NCBI GenBank assembly: GCA_004431415.1
Contig: QPMI01000200.1
Span: 128,308-192,307, forward strand
Direction of reading: 5' to 3'
Source: Cyanophora paradoxa
Lineage: Eukaryota > Glaucocystophyceae > Cyanophorales > Cyanophoraceae
Length of the DNA stretch: 64,000 bases
Shown: in pieces, positions 1 to 10,051 of the stretch
Numbering within the stretch: the first letter of the stretch is position 1
Layout of the letters: every line of letters starts with the position of its first letter
Program-made: the position numbers and the translations under genes
Notes under the pieces: generated by a model
What the model was told of the DNA's origin: nothing
Database searches by the model: none
The model's input: only the letters and a program-made list of their open reading frames with translations

Positions 1-3000
1 CGCCACCCTGCCCGGAGAGCCGCGCTCGCCGCGTCTCCCACCTGGCCGGAGGGAGCTGTGCCACCACCCGCTGTCTCGCTGAACCCGCCAGGCAAGTTAA
101 GCGGGGGAGAGAGGGGGAGGGAGGGAGAGCCGTGGGCGAGGGGAGGGCATACTCCGAGGCGCTTCGGCGCGGCGGCGGCAGGGCTCTTGCGGCCGCGGGG
201 TGCACAGGCAGCCGCGAGGGCGGCGCGGGGCGCTTGTCGTTGTGCGGCGCGGCGGGGGCGGCGGGGCGCTCGAAGATCCTCTCCCGCGGCAGCGGGACGC
301 CTCGAAAATTCAAAATCCTCGAGAGCTGCGAGGGCGTCAGCAGCAGGCAGGCCGGGCTGTGCCGGGCAGGGCGCTCGGCACGGCGCACCGTCTCTGCGGG
401 GCGGGGCGAAAGCGACGGGGCGGGGCGGGGCGACGGCGACGGGGCCGGGCGAAGCGACAGCGCCGGGGCGGGCCGGGGAGCCGGCGGGGCTGCACGGGCT
501 GCACGGGGCGTGCGCCCCGGGCCGCCGCCCGCCGATCCTACGCCCGCCGTGCAATCCATGCTGCCGCCCTCCGCTCCCTCCGACCATCGCCCCGGGACTC
601 GATCATCCTGCGCGACAGGAGCGCCTTGTCAGCGACGCGTACGCACACAGACCGCTCAACTCACCTCGTCTAGGCCTGAGCCTCACCAAGCTGTGGAAGA
701 GGGTCCAGAATTCGGAGCCTGGAGACGGCGCGCGCGATCCAGCGCCTGGAACGCAAGCAAGAATCGTGAGACATGCGTTCGCGCGCCGCTGACGCAAAGC
801 TATGGTCCGGTGGCCCACCCCCGGCGATGGCGACGCGCTCGGCAGGGCGCGCTCGCCGCCAGCGGCGTGCCGGCACTCCATCGCCCGCTACGAAGGAGAG
901 ATCAACAGCGAGAAGCGTGCGGCAGTTCGCCTGTCCCCCGTTCCCGGCCAGGCGGCCGCCGCACCTTGGCTCGGCTTGGGCGCAGGGCCAACCAACTGGG
1001 CCGACGGGGCTCACCGCCGGCGATCCCTGCGAAATCGAGTGAGCTGTACGTCACGCGTGGAACGCGGAGGGCACGGCATAGACGCACGTCGTCGGTTTGT
1101 GGGAGGAAGGCAGGCCGTGAACGCAGCGCCGCACGGAAACACGGCCACGCCAGGGCATAGACATGCAGCTGCGAGAACACGGGCCACATGCGCCTAGCTA
1201 TAGCTAACGAAAGGGCCGCGCGCCGCATCTGCGAGCTTCCGCCAACGTGCTCGGCACCGCGGCCGAGCGAGCTGCGAAGGAGCATGGGACCGCTCAGGCT
1301 TCCTCGGAAAGCTGAGCCGAAGGGCGTCCTCAAGCATCCTCGATCGATATCGCTGTTGGTGTCGCTGCCGCTTTCGCCCAACAGCTGTGTACCCCGAATT
1401 CCGCGGCCTTGCACTTTGAAGAGCACGCAGGGCAAGAACTGGCTGCGGCCTCCAGCACGGGACGCAATGCAATCTCGGTGCGTCGGCGCTGGGCTCTCCA
1501 CCGCAGCGCATCCTGGTCTCCCTTACTCCACAATTTCAAACAGGTCAAACGGAGTCCGCACAGCTGCCGCGAACTTGACGAGCCTCGAGCGCGAACGACG
1601 TTCGAAGGTGCCTACTTGCATCCTCTCGCGTCCCCCGCCTGTCGCCGGCCTGATTTCAAACGCAGAGCGATGCCCCAGGGCGGCGGGCGCCCGCTCGTGG
1701 CGAAGAGCGCTCGTGTACGCGTCGTTCTTGCCTCTTCAAGCGCCCTTGATCTGCATTCTTAGCCCGGCCGCCGCCGCCAAGTGTTCCTTCTTTTGGTCGG
1801 CTCGCGCAGAAAGGAGAAGGCGGCTGCCGATGCGAAGCAAGGTGCTTTTTCGTTTCATCTCCTTTGCCCCAATCCCTCATTCCGCTGGCGGTCCAGGGAA
1901 CGGGGTGACTGGCCCGCGCGAGCAGAGCACCACCATCCAGTTCGCCTAGCGTCTTCTCCCGCAGGCCAGGTGCTCGCTCTTGTTTCCGCTACTCTCGCGT
2001 TGATGTTTTTGTGACGCCGGCCGCGTGCGCAGCGGAGCGGGTGCCGTTCTCGGACGCGTGGCTTCTGGACGGCCGCGGCCTCGGAGTTCTTGTGCTTGCG
2101 GCCGCTGGGGCGCAGGTGCGGCAGGTGCGGTCGTTTGCCGGCGCGCATTCTTCTCTTCTTTCGGTTGACGCTCCGAGCTCAGCGAGCGCTGCGCCGTCGC
2201 GGCGACCGCGTTCCGGGCGCTCTCAATCTCGGTGTGGGCGCTCGGCGACAGGTGCGGTCTGTTTATTGGCGCGCGTTCTCTCTTCTTTTGATTGAGATTC
2301 CTCTCCGTGCGCAGCGAGCGCTCTGCCTTCGACGTCGGGCACGGGCAAGGGATGCTGGAAGCGGGGACGGGCCTCCTGCTCTCTCCTTGCTGCGGTGCGC
2401 AGACGTCCCCTTGCTTCCCACTTCTCTCTTTATGCTAGGAGCCCGCTTATCCTGATGCGCGCAGCGCAGCGAGCGCGGCGACGTTCCGCAGCGAGTGCGG
2501 CGAGGGCGCATTCTGCCTGGGCCGGAGGCGGGCTGCTGGCGATCGGCTGGGCATGCGCAGGCGGCGGACGATGCCGCAGGCAGGACAGCAGTACTACCTG
2601 CTGTTCGGCAGCTGATTGCAGTTAAAACGTTAGTTTTCCTTTTCTCGGCAACTAGCGCGGGGGACGACGCCGCTTGCAGGTCATTGCGTATTGTGTAAAG
2701 CCCTTACAGCCTAAGTTGCAGGCGGGGCAGATTGGGGCAGATGAGCTCGAGGGCGCCCGCGCACGATCGGCCACGAGGCCGCTAGCTGTTTCACAGTGTG
2801 CGCACATCTACACGAGGCGCCGCGCGGGCTCGGGATTGGCCCCCACGAGGGCGCTGAGCTGTGTGCGCATGCGCACATGTACTACGGTACGACCTAGGGG
2901 CGCCGGCGCCACGCGTACGCGTGCCCCGTCGAGCTTGACGACCGACTCTCTCTCTCGGCGAGCTCGCCGAGTCGAGCCGCGTCGAGCTCAGGCCCATAGC

Positions 3001-3280
3001 AACGAGCTCGACGACCGTCGACCGGTACCGGCCACGCTGCTGGCTATAGCTACGTATACGCCGGCGCAGTGCGTCGGACACTGCGTCCAGCTGCGTCGAG
3101 CGGCGCAGTGCGTCAAACTTCGAGTGCGTCGAGCGACGCAGTTTCGTGAAACTTGGCGCACTGCTTGAAACTGCGTGGAGATTTCGAGCAGTGCTTCATT
3201 TCCGACGCAATGCTTGAAATTCCCACGCAATGCTTGAAATTTCCGACGCAATGCGTGGGTGAGCCAAAAGTGCCGGGGTA
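1..3280 (+). mobile_element. Right half of a long-inverted-repeat DNA transposon (copy A, cut by window start)
   Basis: This stretch matches 9808-13087 almost base for base in the same orientation, with only scattered small indels (for example near 2816 against 12620). It is therefore the right terminal repeat of a second copy of the element described at 3668-13087. The outer end reads CCAAAAGTGCCGGGGTA and stops at 3280, where retroelement coding sequence resumes. The outermost 200 bases hold repeated motifs of the form ACGCAATGCTTGAAATT, probably subterminal binding sites. No convincing protein is encoded: the longest frames are not preserved between copies. The left half lies outside the window. 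Confidence 0.85.
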
Positions 3281-3667
3281 CCTCGCTCAGTCAAACGCAC
3301 GAGAGCTGGAGCAGCTCTTCCAGTTGGCGGCGGCGACGCTTCGCGCCCGCTTTCGTGCGGCGGGGTCCGTCCTCTACAACGCGCACGGCGGTGACGAGAT
3401 CTTCAACAAGATGACGCCGCTGGACTTGTGCTTCTCTCCGGGAACGCGGGCTTTCTACCTTCGCTTCGCTCCGCACGAGCTTCGCAGCCCCGTCCCGTGC
3501 CCGGCCCCCTACACGCCGAGCGCACGCGGGGGACGGCCGATCAAGCACACTCACTCGTACCATGTCGTCGTCATTTACCCGTGCCTGCTTCATGACGCCC
3601 AGGGCGCCATCGTGGGCACCTGCTGGGAGCTGATTTCTGGTTGCGGCATCTGCGGCGCCTTCCCGGG
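3281..3667 (+). pseudogene. Retroelement gag-like ORF, upstream fragment
   Basis: A 129-codon open fragment trapped between copy A and copy B of the long-inverted-repeat element. It begins (after copy A) LAQSNARELEQLFQLA and ends GICGAFPG. Its frame joins exactly to the frame that restarts at 13094 (TFSSLMTSG) once the 9,426-bp insertion (element plus one CCCGGG) is subtracted, so it is the upstream continuation of the 1,721-codon segment there. Function unknown; position suggests structural (gag-like) protein. Confidence 0.75.
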
Positions 3668-6600
3668 TACCCCGGCACTTTTGGCTCACCCACGCATTGC
3701 GTCGAAATTTGAGTCATTTTTCGACGCAGTGCTCCGAAATTTCACGCAATGCTTGAAAATGCGTCGGGGTTTCAAGCAGCGCTTGAAACCCCACGCAGTG
3801 CGACGCAGCTGCCCGAAACTTCGAAGCACCGCGACTGCGCCAAATTCCCACTGCGTCTGGCTGCGTCGAGCGATGCAGCCTCAGGGCCTGGCAGCGCTAG
3901 CAGGCGCTATAGCTAGTACTAGTAGCTCGTAACCCATGCGGATTGCGGATTCAATGATTGCAGCGCGCGCGCTCGGGATCCACTGGGGCAGATCCGAGTG
4001 CGCGGGCGGATTGCAGCGCGCGCGCGGCTGTACCAGTACCGCAGTACTAGTATATACGTACGTGCATGCTTAGTTTGCTCGCGCTTCTGGGCCGCTGGGC
4101 CGCGGCCGGGCCACAGCGGCGACAGGCCCGTGGCCAGCTATTGTGAATCTGTGGCATGCGCTGTTCATAAAAGATGATGAACTGGAAGTATACAGGCTGT
4201 CCGGGATCCGAAATCTATCACACGCACCAGCCCCTGAAGCCCGAATCCGAGCGCTAGCTAGTTGCCGAGAAAACGAAAACTAACTGCAATCAGCTGCCGA
4301 ACAGCGGGAAGTGCTGCTGTCCTGCCTGCAGCATCGTCCGCCGGCGGCACAGGCAGAATGCGCCCTCGCCGCACTCGCTGCGGCAAGTCACCGCGCTCGC
4401 TGCGCTCAGAATAAGCGGACTCCTAGCTTAAAGAGAGAAGTGGGAAGCAAGGGACGTCTGCGCACCGAGGAGAGGGTAGCAGTCCCGCTTCCTCCGCATC
4501 CAGCATCCCTTGCCCGTGCCCGACGTCGAAGGCAGAGCGCTCGCTGCGCACGGAGAGGAATGTCAATCTAATGAAAAGAGAATGCGCGCCGATTAACAGA
4601 CCGCACCTGCGGCCGAGCGCCCACACCATGGACTGGAAGAGCGCCTCCTCTGGCCAAAAGGGCGGAGGCGTTGATGGCGCTCGCCGCGCTGCGGCATCAC
4701 GGTCAGCGCGCGGATCGAACGAAGATAAGCGAGTGGTGACCGGCAAACGGACCGCTGTGCACCACAGCAGGGTGAGTGAGCAGCAGGCCGGCTCGCGCCG
4801 CGTCCGGGCCGGTCCGGCATCCCTCGACCGCGATGCCGAAGCTGCGTTCGGAGCGTCAACCGAAAGAAGAGAAGAATGCGCGCCGGCAAACGACCGCACC
4901 TGCCGCACCTGCGCCCCAGCGGCCGCAAGCACAAGAACTCCGAGGCCGCGGCCGTCCAGAAGCCACGCGTCCGAGAACGGCACCCGCTCCGCTGCGCACG
5001 CGGCCGGCGTCACAAAAACATCAACGCGAGAGTAGCGGAAACAAGAGCGAGCACCTGGCCTGCGGGAGAAGACGCTAGGCGAACTGGATGGTGGTGCTCT
5101 GCTCGCGCGGGCCAGTCACCCCGTTCCCTGGACCGCCAGCGGAATGAGGGATTGGGGCAAAGGAGATGAAACGAAAAAGCACCTTGCTTCGCATCGGCAG
5201 CCGCCTTCTCCTTTTTGCGCGAGCCGACCAAAAGAAGGAACACTTGGCGGCGGCGGCCGGGCTAAGAATGCAGATCAAGGGCGCTTGAAGAGGCAAGAAC
5301 GACGCGTACACGAGCGCTCTTCGCCACGAGCGGGCGCCCGCCGCCCTGGGCAGCGCTCTGCTTTTGAAATCAGGCCGGCGACAGGCGGGGGACGCGAGAG
5401 GATGCAAGTAGGCACCTTCGAACGTCGTTCGCGCTCGAGGCTCGTCAAGTTCGCGGCAGCTGTGCGGACTCCGTTTGACCTGTTTGAAATTGTGGAGTAA
5501 GGGAGACCAGGATGCGCTGCGGTGGAGAGCCCAGCGCCGACGCACCGAGATTGCATTGCGTCCCGTGCTGGAGGCCGCAGCCAGTTCTTGCCCTGCGTGC
5601 TCTTCAAAGTGCAAGGCCGGAATTCGGGGTACACAGCTGTTGGGCGAAAGCGGCAGCGACACCAACAGCGATATCGATCGAGGATGCTTGAGGTTGCCCT
5701 TCGGCTCAGCTTTCCGAGGAAGCCTGAGCGGTCCCATGCTCCTTCGCAGCTCGCTCGGCCGCGGTGCCGAGCACGTTGGCGGAAGCTCGCAGATGCGGCG
5801 CGCGGCCCTTTCGTTAGCTATAGCTAGGCGCATGTGGCCCGTGTTCTCGCAGCTGCATGTCTATGCCCTGGCGTGGCCGTGTTTCCGTGCGGCGCCGCGT
5901 TCACGGCCTGCCTTCCTCCCACAAACCGACGACGTGCGTCTATGCCGTGCCCTCCGCGTTCCACGCGTGACGTACAGCTCACTCGATTTCGCAGGGATCG
6001 CCGGCGGTGAGCCCCGTCGGCCCAGTTGGTTGGCCCTGCGCCCAAGCCGAGCCAAGGTGCGGCGGCCGCCTGGCCGGGAACGGGGGACAGGCGAACTGCC
6101 GCACGCTTCTCGCTGTTGATCTCTCCTTCGTAGCGGGCGATGGAGTGCCGGCACGCCGCTGGCGGCGAGCGCGCCCTGCCGAGCGCGTCGCCATCGCCGG
6201 GGGTGGGCCACCGGACCATAGCTTTGCGTCAGCGGCGCGCGAACGCATGTCTCACGATTCTTGCTTGCGTTCCAGGCGCTGGATCGCGCGCGCCGTCTCC
6301 AGGCTCCGAATTCTGGACCCCTCTTCCACAGCTTGGTGAGGCTCAGGCCTAGACGAGGTGAGTTGAGCGGTCTGTGTGCGTACGCGTCGCTGACAAGGCG
6401 CTCCTGTCGCGCAGGATGATCGAGTCCCGGGGCGATGGTCGGAGGGAGCGGAGGGCGGCAGCATGGATTGCACGGCGGGGCGTAGGATCGGCGGGCGGCG
6501 GCCCGGGGCGCACGCCTCGCGCGCCGCCGGCTGCCCGCCCGCCCCGGCCCGCCCGGCGCCGTCGCTTCGCCCGCCCCGGCGCCTTCGCCCCGCTCCGCCC

Positions 6601-6773
6601 CGTCGCTTTCGCCCCGCCCCGCAGAGTCGGTGCGCCGTGCTGAGCGCCCTGCCCGGCACAGCCCGGCCTGCCTGCTGCTGACGCCCTCGCAGCTCTCGAG
6701 GATTTTGAATTTTCGGGGCGTCCCGCTGCCGCGGGAGAGGATCTTCGAGCGCCCCGCCGCCCCCGCCGTCCTC
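3668..6773 (-). repeat. Left terminal inverted repeat of copy B (about 3.1 kb)
   Basis: Reverse complement of 10052-13087. Bases 4265-6773 are nearly identical to the right arm; the outer 600 bases (3668-4265) are clearly more diverged although the terminal 30 bases match. The arm ends at the minisatellite; about 240 bases present inside the right arm (9816-10052) are missing here. Open frames of 100-250 codons exist on both strands but are broken by indels relative to the right arm. Confidence 0.85.
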
Positions 6774-7200
6774 AGGGACAGCGCCGGGGGTCGCGGAAGC
6801 TCAGCAGGCGGCGGCGCGGCTCACCTGGCGGGGCGGAGGCGCGGCGGGCGGCGGCACGGCTCGCCGGGAGGGCGGCGGCGCGGCGGGCGGCGCGCAGCTC
6901 GCCGGGCGGGGCGAGGGTGCGGCGGGCGGCGGCGAAGCTCGGCGGGCGGGGCGCGGGAGCGGCGGGCGGCGGCGCGGCTCGCCAGGCGGGGCGGAGGCGC
7001 GGCGGGCGGCGCCGCGGCTCGCGGGGCGGGGCGGAGGCGCAGCGTGCTGCGGCCCGGCTCGCCGCACGGGTGGAGGCGCGGCTGGCGGCGGCGCGGCTCG
7101 CCAGGGGGGCGGAGGCGCAGCAGGCGGACAGGACGGCAGGCGCGGCGGGCGGCGGCGTGGCTCGCGGGGCGCCGCGGTGGCGCGACGCGGCTTCGATTCG
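6774..7200 (+). repeat. GC-rich minisatellite, left side of copy B
   Basis: About ten imperfect units of roughly 40 bases built on GGCTCGCCGGGCGGGGCGGA followed by GGCGCGGCGGGCGGC. It is the approximate inverted counterpart of the minisatellite at 9230-9815. The open frames through it are Arg/Gly/Ala low-complexity artefacts. Confidence 0.8.
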
Positions 7201-7245
7201 TGATCACTGATCATGAGCGTGATGATCTCTTGTCATTCAATTTAA

Positions 7246-9180
7246 ACAGATCCGAGGCTGCGCTGCCCTGCAACTTGGCACAAATGAAGTGTTGGCAATT
7301 GGGGCCCACTATTGCTTGGCGAGGCACCAGCACCTTTTCAGCGCTTGCCACTATTAAAATCAAATCTAGCGCCTTTGATATAGTCCAGGTACGCTTCTCC
7401 AGTCAGTGAAAAGGCCGGGATCTTTTCCTGGCTTCATGATCAATTCTCATGATCATCATGAACACTGCATGCATGGGTGCTCAGATCCTCACTGCGAGCC
7501 AAATTGAAACTCGGGGCCCATATTGCATACGCCCGCGAGCATGCTGTTGGGGGTTCTCGAGGGCGCTGGATTTGATTATGAAGTCGGTTGAAGACAGATC
7601 CGAGGCTGCGCTGCCCTGCAACTTGGCACAAATGAAGTGTTGGCAATTGGGGCCCACTATTGCTTGGCGAGGCACCAGCACCTTTTCAGCGCTTGCCACT
7701 ATTAAAATCAAATCTAGCGCCTTTGATATAGTCCAGGTACGCTTCTCCAGTCAGTGAAAAGGCCGGGATCTTTTCCTGGCTTCATGATCAATTCTCATGA
7801 TCATCATGAACACTGCATGCATGGGTGCTCAGATCCTCACTGCGAGCCAAATTGAAACTCGGGGCCCATATTGCATACGCCCGCGAGCATGCTGTTGGGG
7901 GTTCTCGAGGGCGCTGGATTTGATTATGAAGTTGGTTTAAGACAGATCCGAGGCTGCGCTGCCCTGCAACTTGGCACAAATGAAGTGTTGGCAATTGGGG
8001 CCCACTATTGCTTGGCGAGGCACCAGCACCTTTTCAGCGCTTGCCACTATCAAAATCAAATCTAGCGCCTTTGATATAGTCCAGGTACGCTTCTCCAGTC
8101 AGTGAAAAGGCCGGGATCTTTTCCTGGCTTCATGATCAATTCTCATGATCATCATGAACACTGCATGCATGGGTGCTCAGATCCTCACTGCGAGCCAAAT
8201 TGAAACTCGGGGCCCATATTGCATACGCCCGCGAGCCGCTGAGCATGCTGTTGGGGGTTCTCGAGGGCGCTGGATTTGATTATGAAGTCGGTTGAAGACA
8301 GATCCGAGGCTGCGCTGCCCTGCAACTTGGCACAAATGAAGTGTTGGCAATTGGGCCCACTATTGCTTGGCGAGGCACCAGCACCTTTTCAGCGCTTGCC
8401 ACTATTAAAATCAAATCTAGCGCCTTTGATATAGTCCAGGTACGCTTCTCCAGTCAGTGAAAAGGCCGGGATCTTTTCCTGGCTTCATGATCAATTCTCA
8501 TGATCATCATGAACACTGCATGCATGGGTGCTCAGATCCTCACTGCGAGCCAAATTGAAACTCGGGGCCCATATTGCATACGCCCGCGAGCATGCTGTTG
8601 GGGGTTCTCGAGGGCGCTGGATTTGATTATGAAGTTGGTTTAAGACAGATCCGAGGCTGCGCTGCCCTGCAACTTGGCACAAATGAAGTGTTGGCAATTG
8701 GGGCCCACTATTGCTTGGCGAGGCACCAGCACCTTTTCAGCGCTTGCCACTATTAAAATCAAATCTAGCGCCTTTGATATAGTCCAGGTACGCTTCTCCA
8801 GTCAGTGAAAAGGCCGGGATCTTTTCCTGGCTTCATGATCAATTCTCAGAGTCTCATGATCATCATGAACACTGCATGCATGGGTGCTCAGATCCTCACT
8901 GCGAGCCAAATTGAAACTCGGGGCCCACATTGCATACGCCCGCGAGCATGCTGTTGGGGGTTCTCGAGGGCGCTGGATTTGATTATGAAGTTGGTTTAAG
9001 ACAGATCCGAGGCTGCGCTGCCCTGCAACTTGGCACAAATGAAGTGTTGGCAATTGGGGCCCACTATTGCTTGGCGAGGTACAAGCACCTTTTCAGCGCT
9101 TGCCACTATCAAAATCAATTCTAGCGTTTTTGATATAGCCTAGATACGCTTCTCCAGTCAGTGAAAAGGCCGGGATCTTT
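7246..9180 (+). repeat. Tandem array of about 348-bp satellite units
   Basis: The string ACAGATCCGAGGCTGCGCTG recurs at 7246, 7594, 7942, 8298, 8645 and 9001, giving five full units of 347-356 bp and a sixth partial one. Units are almost identical; differences are single bases and small insertions (for example GAGCCGCT near 8236). Each contains TCATGATCAATTCTCATGATC, a near-palindrome (given here to 20 bases it reads TCATGATCAATTCTCATGAT). The array is far more AT-rich than its flanks and is bounded by TGATCA-type palindromes at about 7200-7225 and 9188-9225. No protein is supported. Confidence 0.9.
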
Positions 9181-9229
9181 GCTGGGCCTCATGATCATGA
9201 TCAGTGATCATGATCATCATGAGCACTAC

Positions 9230-9815
9230 ACCGCCTGGCGACCCGCGCCACCGCCCGCCGCGCCTCCGCTCCGCCCGCGAGCCGCGCCGCCACCCTGAGC
9301 CCCGCCCCGTCCGACGAGCCGCGTCGCCGCCCGACGCGTTTCCGCCCCGCCCCGCGAGCCGCGGCGCCGCTCGCCGCGCCCCCGCCCCGCCCGGCGACCC
9401 GCGCCGCCGCCCGCAGCGCCTCCGACCTGCCCGGCGGGCCGCGCCTCCGCCCGCCGCGCCTCCGCCCCGCCCCGCGAGCCGCGGCGCCGCCCGCCGCGCC
9501 TCCGCCCCGCCCGCGAGCCGCGCCTCCGCCCGCCACGCCTCCGCCCTGCCCGGCGAGCCGCGCCTCCGCTCGCCGCGCCTCCGCCCCGCCCCGCGAGCCG
9601 CGGCGCCGCCCGCCGCGCCCCCGCCCCGCCCCGCGAGCTGCGCCGCCACCCGCTGAGCCCCCGCCCTGCCCGGAAAGCCGAGTCGCTGCCCGACGCGCCT
9701 CCGCCCGTCCGGCGAGCCGCGTCGCCGCCCGCCGAGCCTCCGTCCCGCCCCGCGAGCTGCGCCGCCGCCCCCGCGCCCCCGCCCCGCCCAGTGAGCCGCG
9801 CCGCCACCCTGCCCG
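9230..9815 (-). repeat. GC-rich minisatellite, right side of copy B
   Basis: Around fourteen imperfect units of about 40 bases based on CCGCGCCGCCGCCCGCCGCG and CTCCGCCCCGCC. It is the inverted partner of 6774-7200, longer by some 160 bases. It runs directly into sequence shared with the first base of the window. Confidence 0.75.
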
Positions 9816-10051
9816 GAGAGCCGCGCTCGCCGCGTCTCCCACCTGGCCGGAGGGAGCTGTGCCACCACCCGCTGTCTCGCTGAACCCGCCAGGCAAGTTA
9901 AGCGGGGGGAGAGAGGGGGGAGGGAGGGAGAGCCGTGGGCGAGGGGAGGCATACTCCGAGGGCGCTTCGGCGCGGCGGCGGCAGGGCTCTTGCGGCCGCG
10001 GGGTGCACAGGCAGCCGCGAGGGCGGGCGCGGGGCGCTTGTCGTTGTGCGG

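Noticed and set aside
902-1949. Open frames of 199-253 codons within the transposon arms, repeated at 10.7-11.8 kb and 5.1-5.8 kb
   Set aside because: They exist on both strands at once and are altered by indels between arms (for example at 5625 against 1400), as expected for GC-rich non-coding DNA rather than a conserved protein.
6630-7409. Arg/Gly/Ala-rich 'proteins' across the minisatellites, and similar ones at 9158-10453
   Set aside because: They are translations of a 40-base GC repeat and are open in several frames.
7440-9124. Repeated 60-100 codon frames in the 348-bp array
   Set aside because: Each repeats the same satellite; frames break between units and no start, domain or codon bias is preserved.
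7246-9180. CRISPR-like array
   Set aside because: Units are 348 bp with no spacer/repeat alternation, and the genome is eukaryotic.
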